This document shows positions 57,612 to 64,000 of a stretch of DNA of 64,000 nt, piece by piece. Each line of letters opens with the position of its first letter. The stretch's first letter is position 1. Position numbers and translations under genes: made by a program. Source of the DNA: Gaoshiqia sp050178015 (GTDB lineage: Bacteria; Bacteroidota; Bacteroidia; Bacteroidales; Prolixibacteraceae); assembly GCA_050178015.1 (NCBI GenBank), contig JBFXGM010000002.1, forward strand, positions 124,001 to 188,000. Direction: 5' to 3'. Below the pieces are notes generated by a model. The model saw only the letters and a list, made by a program, of their open reading frames with translations. It was not told the DNA's origin and made no database searches.

Positions 57612-59114
57612 TCAACCCAAAATCATCCCGATAATAGTAGCAGACATCAGCGAAGCCAAGGTTCCGGCAATCAAAGCATGCATCCCGTATTTCGAGAGGA
57701 CAACCCGTTTATTTGGAGCCAGAGCGCCAATCCCCCCAATTTGGATTCCGATGGAGGCAAAATTGGCAAAACCACATAAAATATAGGTAGCCATTATGAT
57801 GGACTTTTGATCCCAAAAAGCTCCGGCAGCTTTTAATTCCGAAAGGCTGATATACCCGATAAACTCGGTCAGGATCAGTTTTTCGCCCAGCAAACGCCCC
57901 ACCAGCAGAATGTCTTGCGGGCAAATTCCAATCAGCCACATAATGGGGGCAAATAAGTAGCCCATCAAAAATTGCAACGACAATTCGGTAAAGCGTCCTT
58001 CGGTACCGCGGGCAATCAGTTCATTCAACCCGGTCCACCCGCCTACTTTGCCAAAAGTAAAATTGAACATGGCGATCAGAGCCAGGAAAGCCAGTAACAT
58101 ACCAGCCACGTTTACGGCCAACTTAATACCGTCGGACGTTCCGTTTGTAATGGCATCCAGCACATTGCTGCCAATTTTATCTTTACTGACCTCCACGTCT
58201 TTATTCACCACATCCGGGTTGGGAAGCATGATCTTCGAAAAAATAACCGCACCCGGAGCTGCCATCACCGAAGCAGTGAGCAGGTGCTTGGCAAATTCCA
58301 ACCGCAACATTGGGTCGTTACCTCCCAACATGCCAATGTACGCTGCCAGCACGCCACCCGCCAGGGTAGCCATCCCTCCGGTCATCACCAGCATAATCTC
58401 AGAATTATTCATTTTGGGCAAATAGGCCTTAATCATGAGAGGTGATTCGGTTTGTCCCAGAAAAATGTTGCCGGCCACCGAAAGCGCCTCGGCGCCCGAC
58501 AGTTTCATTAACCGGGTGAATACCCAGGCCAGCGCCCATACAATACGCTGGATAATTCCCCAATAAAAAAGCAGGCTGGTAAGGGCCGAAAAGAAAATAA
58601 TGGTAGGCAAAATCTGAAAGGCAAAGATGGATCCGAATGTGTTCATATCAATCAGCTGCCCAAACAAAAACTCGCTGCCCACTTTGGTGAAATCCAATAT
58701 TTTGACAAAAATACGCCCGAAAAATTCGAAACCGGACCGGATAAACGGCACATACAGCACCCCAATCGCCAGTACCACCTGGAAGGCCAATCCCACGCCT
58801 ACCGTTTTCCACGGAATATGTTTACGGTCTTTCGAGAGGAGAGCGCCCAAACCTACCAACACCAGCATCCCGATCAGTCCCCGCAAAATGGTCATCAGGC
58901 TGAAGGGCCGCTCCCGGTCTTTCGAAATCAGGATATTTGAAGTGGTGGAAGGACTATCAGCCTGTTTGAATTCTGCAGATTGTGAGTTTGTTTCAGGCTG
59001 GATCGTTGTGTCCGTTTGGAAAGATTGTTCGGACAAGCTGGCGGCTGATGTTACCAATGAAAAGGGGCTGATTACGGCAGCCAGCAACAGGAGCCTGAAG
59101 ATAAGCTGTTTCAT
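57612..59114 (-). CDS. CNT-family nucleoside transporter (NupC-like) with N-terminal extension
   Basis: 500-aa concentrative nucleoside symporter, H+ or Na+ driven, in the inner membrane. The CNT features GQTESPLMIKAYLPKM (substrate and Na+ region) and FANFASIGIQIGGIGALAP are present, with the hydrophobic core spread over about 75-500. Unusually, it begins with a cleavable-looking signal peptide (MKQLIFRLLLLAAVISPFSL) and a 50-residue polar segment before the first core helix, which places the N-terminus outside. It follows the bifunctional-nuclease gene by 9 bases. Confidence 0.92.
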   Translation of the reverse strand: MKQLIFRLLLLAAVISPFSLVTSAASLSEQSFQTDTTIQPETNSQSAEFKQADSPSTTSNILISKDRERPFSLMTILRGLIGMLVLVGLGALLSKDRKHIPWKTVGVGLAFQVVLAIGVLYVPFIRSGFEFFGRIFVKILDFTKVGSEFLFGQLIDMNTFGSIFAFQILPTIIFFSALTSLLFYWGIIQRIVWALAWVFTRLMKLSGAEALSVAGNIFLGQTESPLMIKAYLPKMNNSEIMLVMTGGMATLAGGVLAAYIGMLGGNDPMLRLEFAKHLLTASVMAAPGAVIFSKIMLPNPDVVNKDVEVSKDKIGSNVLDAITNGTSDGIKLAVNVAGMLLAFLALIAMFNFTFGKVGGWTGLNELIARGTEGRFTELSLQFLMGYLFAPIMWLIGICPQDILLVGRLLGEKLILTEFIGYISLSELKAAGAFWDQKSIIMATYILCGFANFASIGIQIGGIGALAPNKRVVLSKYGMHALIAGTLASLMSATIIGMILG

Positions 59115-59123
59115 TCGCAGGGG

Positions 59124-59714
59124 TTATTTTTTTCTTCGGTTGATTTCATCGCGTATTTTGGATGCCCGCTCGTAGTTTTCGTTGTTGATGGCCTCATTCA
59201 TCATGTCGGTCAGTTCGCTGACGGTATAACGGTCGAACTCCGACTCCCGCTTTTTGTGCCCCCGCTCCGGCTCTTCGCCAAACTCGCCACCCGATGCACT
59301 TTCCAAATCCAGGATAATACCAGCTTTGCTCAAAATATCTTCCGTGGTATAGATGGGGCATTTAAAACGTAAGGCCAGCGCCACGGCATCCGAGGTCCGC
59401 GAGTCGATCCGGGTTTCGTGAGAACCCATTTCACACACCAATTCGGAATAGAAAATACCTTCCTCCAATTTGTAAATAATAACTTCAGAAATATTGATAT
59501 CGAAAGCCAGGGACAAATTTTTGAACAAATCGTGGGTAAGCGGACGGGGCGGTTTCAGGCCTTCCAGTTGAATAGCAATTGCCTGGGCTTCAACTGGGCC
59601 AATAATGATGGGGATCCGGCGATCCCCGTTTTCCTCGGCCAAAACCAAAGCATAAGCGCCTGATTGTGTTTGACTAACGGACAGCCCCAAAATGTTTAAA
59701 CGTACTTTCTGCAT
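59124..59714 (-). CDS. Bifunctional nuclease-family (DUF151) protein with UVR motif
   Basis: 196 aa. The N-terminal DUF151/BFN domain (about 1-135) shows LGLSVSQTQSGAYALVLAEE, RRIPIIIGPVEAQAIAIQLEG and SRTSDAVALALRFKCPIYT. The C-terminal 40 residues (ELTDMMNEAINNENYERASKIRDEINRR) are a UvrB/UvrC-type UVR coiled-coil motif. Plant relatives have nuclease activity; the bacterial role is unclear. It heads an operon with the nucleoside transporter, under the promoter listed at 59741-59769. Confidence 0.9.
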   Translation of the reverse strand: MQKVRLNILGLSVSQTQSGAYALVLAEENGDRRIPIIIGPVEAQAIAIQLEGLKPPRPLTHDLFKNLSLAFDINISEVIIYKLEEGIFYSELVCEMGSHETRIDSRTSDAVALALRFKCPIYTTEDILSKAGIILDLESASGGEFGEEPERGHKKRESEFDRYTVSELTDMMNEAINNENYERASKIRDEINRRKK

Positions 59715-59740
59715 ATATCAAGCATCGGCGGTGTGTGAAG

Positions 59741-59769
59741 CAAATATAATAATTGTTTGACGGAATCAA
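59741..59769 (-). promoter_or_regulatory. Promoter of the DUF151-nupC operon
   Basis: Read on the minus strand: TTG (59769-59767), 18-base spacer, TATATTTG (59748-59741). The DUF151 start is 27 bases further. Confidence 0.6.
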
Positions 59770-59966
59770 CAGGATTCCCACTGTTTATTGCCCGAATAAT
59801 GAATGTCTCCGTGTGTTGTATAGCCAGCCAGCATTGCTTTGGCAAACATCTGTTCAGGTTCATTTTAACGATTGACAGGGCGCTTCGTCTGTTACAGGTT
59901 TTCCGGGAACACGAAAAGGCAAAATGCTGCACGCCACATCATTCAACTAAAAAAGAAATGTAATTC

Positions 59967-59997
59967 TTTGGCAGTCATTAAAAAAAAGCTACTTTTG
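59967..59997 (+). promoter_or_regulatory. Promoter of rplU-rpmA
   Basis: TTTG (59967-59970), 19-base spacer, TACTTTTG (59990-59997). Full match to the Bacteroidota consensus, giving a leader of about 75 bases. Confidence 0.75.
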
Positions 59998-60081
59998 CAG
60001 TCCAAAGTTTTCGAGTGGGCTCAACAAGCGGAAGTTCAGAAGATTTCCCGCCTTCCGGAAGAAATTGAAAAATCGTATAAG

Positions 60082-60393
60082 ATGTACGCTATTGTAGAAA
60101 TTGCCGGACAACAATTCCGTGTTGAAAAAGACAAAAAATTGTTTGTTCACCGCCTCGAAACAGCAGCAGGCGAGAGTGTAGAGTTTGAGAAAGTTCTTTT
60201 GGTTGACAACGACGGCGCAATCCAAATCGGTACCCCGGTTGTGGAAGGAGCCAAAGTAACCGCTAAAGTACTGGACCACCTGAAAGGGGAAAAAGTAATC
60301 GTCTTCAAAAAGAAAAGAAGAAAAGGTTACAAAAAGAAAAATGGTCACCGTCAGTACCTGACTCAGATTCAGATTGAAGAAATTATTGGATAA
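60082..60393 (+). CDS. rplU: Large ribosomal subunit protein bL21
   Basis: 103-aa structural protein of the 50S subunit that binds 23S rRNA. MYAIVEIAGQQFRVEKDKKLFVHRL at the N-terminus and VIVFKKKRRKGYKKKNGHRQYLTQIQI at the C-terminus are unmistakable. The start is fixed by family length at the ATG at 60082; a long upstream extension of the frame is noncoding leader. It forms a two-gene operon with rpmA, 21 bases apart. Confidence 0.98.
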   Translation: MYAIVEIAGQQFRVEKDKKLFVHRLETAAGESVEFEKVLLVDNDGAIQIGTPVVEGAKVTAKVLDHLKGEKVIVFKKKRRKGYKKKNGHRQYLTQIQIEEIIG

Positions 60394-60414
60394 CCCTAAA
60401 AGCATTAATTAACC

Positions 60415-60681
60415 ATGGCTCATAAGAAAGGTGTCGGTAGTTCGAAGAACGGACGCGAATCGGAAAGTAAACGACTTGGCGTAAAAATCTACGGCGGTCA
60501 GGTTTGCAAAGCTGGCAACATTTTGGTTCGTCAGCGTGGAACTTCTCATCATCCTGGTGATAATGTTGGTCTGGGAAAAGATCATACTTTATTTGCCCTG
60601 ATTGATGGTACTGTTGTTTTCAGAAAGAAAAAAGACAACAGGTCGTATGTGTCTGTTGAACCCGTTGTGGCAGCAAACTAA
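60415..60681 (+). CDS. rpmA: Large ribosomal subunit protein bL27
   Basis: 88-aa 50S protein whose N-terminal tail reaches the peptidyl-transferase centre. MAHKKGVGSSKNGRESESKRLGVKIYGG is the conserved start, with no cleavable N-terminal extension of the Firmicutes type, and GTSHHPGDNVGLGKDHTLFALIDG follows. Co-transcribed with rplU. Confidence 0.98.
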   Translation: MAHKKGVGSSKNGRESESKRLGVKIYGGQVCKAGNILVRQRGTSHHPGDNVGLGKDHTLFALIDGTVVFRKKKDNRSYVSVEPVVAAN

Positions 60682-60705
60682 GACGATCTAAAAATAGCAT
60701 TGGAG

Positions 60706-60742
60706 AATCTCCTGTCTTGTTTGAGGCAGGAGATTTTTATTT
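60706..60742 (+). terminator. Terminator of rplU-rpmA
   Basis: AATCTCCTG (60706-60714) pairs with CAGGAGATT (60727-60735), then TTTATTTTA. Confidence 0.88.
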
Positions 60743-60752
60743 TATAACTTTG
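60720..60752 (+). promoter_or_regulatory. Promoter of serS, overlapping the rpmA terminator
   Basis: TTTG (60720-60723), in the terminator loop, a 21-base spacer and TAACTTTG (60745-60752). Start would be near 60759, leaving a leader of about 105 bases before serS. Confidence 0.6.
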
Positions 60753-60865
60753 GCCCGCAGAAACAAACAGCTCAAAATACGATTCGTAATTTCGGCATGG
60801 GTTTCTGTTTTTAAGTACGATTTAAGAAATAATAAATAGGTCCGCGACCTCAAAATTTGTGCAAC

Positions 60866-62140
60866 ATGCTCAACCTACGATTTATCCAGGAAAACCCGGA
60901 GTTGGTGATTGAAAAACTGAAAAAGAAAAACTTCGATGCAGCCGGTATTGTTGGCCAAATCATCGACCTCTATAAAAAGAAAAATGAAATTCAGGCCAAA
61001 GCCGACCAGGTGAAAGCCGAAATGAACAAGCTCTCGAAAGAGATCGGCCAACTGTTCCGCGAAGGCAAACAAGCCGAAGCCAATGCCGCCAAAGAACGCA
61101 CCACCGAACTGAAAGACACCATCAAACAACTGGACGACAGCTTCGCAACGATCGACGAGCAGGTGTTCGAATTGCAAGTGCAGCTGCCCAACTTGCCAGC
61201 CGATCTGGTACCTGTGGGCCGGACCCCCGAAGACAATGTAACCGTAAAATCGGGTGGCGAACTTCCGACCCTGGGCGCGGATAAACTGCCCCACTGGGAA
61301 CTGGCCGGCAAATACGATCTGATCGACTTTGAGCTGGGCGTGAAGCTCACCGGCGCCGGTTTCCCCGTTTATAAAGGCAAGGGCGCCAAACTGCAACGGG
61401 CGCTGATCAACTTCTTTCTGAATGAAGCTGAAAAGGCTGGCTACCTCGAAATTCAGCCGCCGCTGATGGTGAACGAGGATAGCGGCTTTGGAACCGGACA
61501 GCTGCCCGACAAAGAAGGCCAGATGTACCACGTCACCGAAGACAACCTGTACCTGATCCCGACCGCCGAAGTGCCGGTAACCAACCTGTACCGCGACGTA
61601 ATTGTGGAAGCCAAAGACCTGCCCGTCAAAAATACCGCTTACAGCGCCTGCTTCCGCCGCGAGGCCGGTTCGTACGGCAAGGATGTACGCGGGTTGAACC
61701 GCCTGCACCAATTCGACAAAGTGGAGATTGTGCAGATTTCGCACCCGGATAACAGTTATGCCATTTTGGAAGAAATGGTGGCCCACGTGGAAAGCCTGGT
61801 GCAAAAACTGGGACTTCCCTACCGCATCCTGCGCCTCTGCGGTGGCGATATGAGCTTCACGTCCGCGCTAACGTACGACTTTGAAGTTTACTCGGCTGCC
61901 CAGGAAAAATGGCTGGAAGTGAGCTCCGTGTCCAACTTTGAGTCGTTCCAGGCAAACCGCCTGAAACTGCGCTACCGCGACGAGCAAACCAAGAAACCGG
62001 TGATCGCCCACACACTGAACGGCAGCGCCCTGGCCCTGCCGCGCATTGTGGCCGCCCTGCTCGAAAACAACCAAACCCCCGAAGGCATCCGCGTGCCCGA
62101 AGTATTGGTTCCGTTCTGCGGATTCGATCTGATCAACTGA
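60866..62140 (+). CDS. serS: Seryl-tRNA synthetase
   Basis: Class II synthetase charging tRNA-Ser, 424 aa from the ATG at 60866 (MLNLRFIQENPELVIEKL); a GTG nine bases upstream is less likely. The N-terminal antiparallel coiled coil (about 25-105) binds the tRNA long arm. Motif 2 is FRREAGSYGKDVRGLNRLHQFDKVE and motif 3 is NGSALALPRIVAALLENNQ; the serine-specific LEVSSVSNFESFQANRL is present. It is a single-gene unit with its own promoter and terminator. Confidence 0.98.
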   Translation: MLNLRFIQENPELVIEKLKKKNFDAAGIVGQIIDLYKKKNEIQAKADQVKAEMNKLSKEIGQLFREGKQAEANAAKERTTELKDTIKQLDDSFATIDEQVFELQVQLPNLPADLVPVGRTPEDNVTVKSGGELPTLGADKLPHWELAGKYDLIDFELGVKLTGAGFPVYKGKGAKLQRALINFFLNEAEKAGYLEIQPPLMVNEDSGFGTGQLPDKEGQMYHVTEDNLYLIPTAEVPVTNLYRDVIVEAKDLPVKNTAYSACFRREAGSYGKDVRGLNRLHQFDKVEIVQISHPDNSYAILEEMVAHVESLVQKLGLPYRILRLCGGDMSFTSALTYDFEVYSAAQEKWLEVSSVSNFESFQANRLKLRYRDEQTKKPVIAHTLNGSALALPRIVAALLENNQTPEGIRVPEVLVPFCGFDLIN

Positions 62141-62192
62141 GATCAGGGCAAAAGTAAAAAAGGCAAAATTTAGAATACGCTGTATAAATACG

Positions 62193-62222
62193 AAAGGCTG
62201 CTCGTTGGAGTAGCCTTTTTTT
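62193..62222 (+). terminator. Terminator of serS
   Basis: AAAGGCTGCTC (62193-62203) pairs with GAGTAGCCTTT (62208-62218) through one G-T pair, 4-base loop, followed by a run of Ts. Confidence 0.9.
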
Positions 62223-62349
62223 GTTTCAGGCCACTGAGGTTTTCATTCAGTTGAAGTTTCCTCAAGAAAAAGCCTGAGAAATCTTTCGGCTCATTCGACG
62301 GTACAACCTCCTACTAACAAGAAAATAAATACTGAATTTCAAGATACCG

Positions 62350-62976
62350 ATGCAACTTTCATCGGCATCTCAATCGTACATCAACATTGTGGATACAGAC
62401 GCGATAATCGGGTATGTTGCCGGAAAGCTTTTCAGTCTGTTCTGTCACCAGGATCCATCAATCTTACTCCAAATTGACGGTAAATATCTTCTACTGTGCC
62501 CACGATGTTGCGGCTTACATCTTGGATTTCTAATTAGCTTGATTTTCTTTTCTGCGGGGCAAGTAAAGCGGTCCCGTTTTGCCGGGCCAATTCCGTTTGT
62601 AATGGTGGTGGGTGGATTTTTGTGGCTTGCCCTGGATTGGACGCTGGGGCAAACCTCGTTTTACCAGGCCAGCACCTTGAGCCGTTTCGGAAGCGGAATA
62701 GCGGCGGGTAGCAGTTTCTCGGTCTTGTATCTGGTTTACTTCCGAAATTACCTCAAGCCAACTGAACATTCAGCTCTCTTTACCGTGCGCTCTTTGCTCG
62801 GTACCATTTGTCTGGCGCTGGTCGTCAGCTGGGTCTTGTTCCTGACAAAAAGCTGGCGCTTCATAACTATTTCAATGGTTGTGGTATTTCTGATAAACCT
62901 CCTGCTTGTGTGTTACGCTGTATTCCAACGATTACGTTCATTGCTGAAGATAAACCTAAAAATGAACATGCCATGA
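62350..62976 (+). CDS. DUF2085-family membrane protein
   Basis: 208 aa, with four or five helices (LGFLISLIFFSAGQV, FVMVVGGFLWLALDWTLG, FGSGIAAGSSFSVLYLVYF, LLGTICLALVVSWVLF, ITISMVVVFLINLLLVCYAVF). The diagnostic N-terminal pattern is LFCHQDPS followed by LLCPRCCGLHLGF, with conserved Cys and His that could bind a metal or form a thiol centre. The biochemical function of the family is unknown. Its stop codon overlaps the start of the next gene (ATGA), so the two are translationally coupled. Confidence 0.85.
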   Translation: MQLSSASQSYINIVDTDAIIGYVAGKLFSLFCHQDPSILLQIDGKYLLLCPRCCGLHLGFLISLIFFSAGQVKRSRFAGPIPFVMVVGGFLWLALDWTLGQTSFYQASTLSRFGSGIAAGSSFSVLYLVYFRNYLKPTEHSALFTVRSLLGTICLALVVSWVLFLTKSWRFITISMVVVFLINLLLVCYAVFQRLRSLLKINLKMNMP

Positions 62977-63671
62977 AAAATTCACCACGTTTAAACTGGG
63001 CTGACCTGCTCTTCCTGCCGGGAACAGCCATTTTCTTTTTTAGTTGCATTTATTCAACCCTGCAGGTAGCCAGAACACTGGAGCCAAAACAGGGAGAAAT
63101 CAGCGCGGGTTACCTCCAGGGAAGAAGCTTTGTTGATTTTGCCTCAGACCCGGTACAACTGATTGGCCTCAATGGTAGGCTTGGAGTAGTCAATAACCTT
63201 GACGTCGGTGTGGAACACACGTTCGATGTTACCGCAGATAACGAAAGTGATTTTAAGACGGCTTGGGGAGATGTAAAATGGCAATTATCGAACAGGGAAA
63301 ATATCCCAAAGAAACTGACTTTCTCAACCGGTTTGATGAAGGGCTATGCTTACGACAGCGATGCTAAGTTCCACTTCACATCGCTCCCGTTGTATTTTAG
63401 TTTGCCGGCGAACGACCGCTTTACGCCAACGCTGATGTACCGGTATGAACTGATTAGCGATGATTTATTTCCAAACTCGGATAGTTTTGATGATCCGCGC
63501 CATTCATTGATCGTGGGAATAGAGTATGGCTTAAAACCATATGACCCTGCCAAATGGACAACAAAACTCGGATTTAGCGCCGGTTATATGAATTCGCTGA
63601 CAGGCGATCCGGATGGTGAGGACCTGCTCATTCTCAACTTTGGATTGAAATTCACCTCACCGTCGAAATAA
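62973..63671 (+). CDS. Predicted outer-membrane beta-barrel protein coupled to DUF2085
   Basis: 232 aa from the ATG at 62973, overlapping the DUF2085 stop. The N-terminal hydrophobic segment ends in FFFSCIYST, a possible lipobox. The mature part has alternating strands (EISAGYLQGRSFVDFAS, GRLGVVNNLDVGVEHTFDVT, DRFTPTLMYRYELISDD, HSLIVGIEYGLKPY, WTTKLGFSAGYMNSLTG) and ends LILNFGLKFTSPSK. It looks like an 8- to 10-strand barrel. I recognise no named family. Co-expression with a Cys-rich inner-membrane protein suggests a shared envelope task, which is unknown. Confidence 0.75.
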   Translation: MKNSPRLNWADLLFLPGTAIFFFSCIYSTLQVARTLEPKQGEISAGYLQGRSFVDFASDPVQLIGLNGRLGVVNNLDVGVEHTFDVTADNESDFKTAWGDVKWQLSNRENIPKKLTFSTGLMKGYAYDSDAKFHFTSLPLYFSLPANDRFTPTLMYRYELISDDLFPNSDSFDDPRHSLIVGIEYGLKPYDPAKWTTKLGFSAGYMNSLTGDPDGEDLLILNFGLKFTSPSK

Positions 63672-63738
63672 ACCAGATAGCTGAGTCATTGCTGTAAATC
63701 ACGGAACAAGCATGTTTTGTTCCGTCACGATGCGGGAA

Positions 63739-63804
63739 TATCTCCATCTAGATGAAAATTTATCTCCGTCTAGATGGAATTTTATTTTCTCTTAGATGAA
63801 TATT
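63739..63804. repeat. Three tandem 22-base repeats with TCTAGAT core
   Basis: Units at 63739-63760, 63761-63782 and 63783-63804, spaced exactly 22 bases apart. Each starts TAT(C/T)T and contains a (C/T)TAGATG core. In units 1 and 2 this core lies in palindromic or near-palindromic CCATCTAGATGA and CCGTCTAGATGG. Unit 3 is the most diverged. Confidence 0.85.
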
Positions 63805-63871
63805 TAACGGCATCCATACGAAAATTTTGCGCGATCGGGAAGGAAGTTTTGTTGCTGTTTAACCAATATGA

Positions 63872-64000
63872 AAGGTTTCTTCGCTACGCTCGGAATGACG
63901 GGGAAACAGCGTCGTAAGTCATCCCGAATTCATTTCGGGACCCTTACCCAAGAAAACATTGATTATAAATGGCGACAGATGCCGAAACGAGTTCGGCATG
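63872..64000. repeat. REP-like palindromic repeats
   Basis: CTTCGCTACGCTCGGAATGACG, then TCCCGAA (63922-63928) paired with TTCGGGA (63934-63940), and ATGCCGAA (63979-63986) paired with TTCGGCAT (63992-63999). This is the typical look of dispersed intergenic REP sequences, and it is truncated at the window edge. Confidence 0.65.

Larger units (their letters stand above)
59715..60081. other. 367-base divergent region between DUF151/nupC and rplU
   Basis: Holds two opposed promoters (59741-59769 minus, 59967-59997 plus). No coding sequence is credible. A frame open from 59872 into rplU is not used, since L21 begins at 60082. Confidence 0.6.
63672..64000. other. Noncoding 329-base tail with repeats, cut by the window end
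   Basis: No credible gene. It contains the 22-base triple repeat and REP-like palindromes, listed separately, and no evident -7 element. The next gene lies outside the window. Confidence 0.7.

Noticed and set aside
60753..60865. T-box leader for serS
   Set aside because: No specifier-loop or antiterminator structure is recognisable, and T-boxes are not typical of this phylum.
60875..61804. A 309-codon minus-strand frame
   Set aside because: Antisense to serS; composition is that of a shadow frame.
63739..63804. CRISPR array
   Set aside because: Three 22-base repeats are directly tandem with no spacers, and there are no cas genes.

Overview
This window is a stretch of ordinary bacterial chromosome, gene-dense on both strands, from a member of the Bacteroidota. 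Support for that: a fused LpxC-FabZ gene in an lpxD / lpxC-fabZ / lpxA operon, promoters of the Bacteroidota type (TTG or TTTG, about 20 bases, then TAnnTTTG) upstream of several operons, a short NusA, a tsaE-alanine dehydrogenase pair, LVIVD-type lipoproteins, a GxxExxY protein and the near absence of Shine-Dalgarno sites. The marine Marinilabiliales/Prolixibacteraceae area is my best guess, but that is inference. There are no rRNA genes, phage, transposases or CRISPR arrays. One tRNA (Cys) is present.

Layout. 1-3.4 kb: the 3' part of arginine deiminase, an rRNA/tRNA 2'-O-methyltransferase and a beta-propeller lipoprotein. 3.7-9.2 kb: sufBCD for Fe-S assembly, divergent from thiL, then a small His-rich outer-membrane protein. 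9.3-13.9 kb: lipid A genes lpxA, lpxC-fabZ and lpxD, plus an HD phosphohydrolase. 14-18.9 kb: the rimP-nusA-infB operon with a hairpin leader. 19-23.7 kb: gcvH, tsaE, alanine dehydrogenase, pullulanase and a small membrane protein. 23.8-26.8 kb: a LytTR two-component system behind two LiaI/LiaF-like membrane proteins. 27-30.6 kb: glnS, folB, tRNA-Cys, and a phosphoribosyltransferase abutting an ECF S-like membrane protein. 30.7-36.3 kb: a very large NtrY-like histidine kinase, rlmH, a DUF4783 protein and a YihY-family protein. 36.3-42.8 kb: two tandem rhomboid proteases, mutL, a small membrane protein, a potassium channel with a zinc ribbon, and the YifB ATPase.

42.8-51.4 kb is the most unusual region. 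A thioester alpha-2-macroglobulin lipoprotein gene and pbpC (penicillin-binding protein 1C), normally neighbours, are separated by a PD-(D/E)XK-type GxxExxY gene. That gene lies between copies of an 83-base direct repeat and has an 18-base duplication of the macroglobulin 3' end in front of it. The second repeat copy runs in frame into PbpC and supplies its apparent N-terminus. The arrangement looks like a small mobile or recombination-driven cassette that has rewritten an operon junction.

51.5-63.7 kb: a Tat-type aldo/keto reductase, pyrophosphatase, a lipoprotein with duplicated DYGDG motifs, folA and thyA, an orphan sugar-binding lipoprotein, a nucleoside transporter with a bifunctional-nuclease protein, rplU-rpmA, serS, and a DUF2085 membrane protein coupled to a beta-barrel protein. 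The last 330 bases hold a three-fold 22-base repeat and REP-like palindromes.

All calls come from reading the sequence. Family names rest on motif recognition, and no database search was possible.
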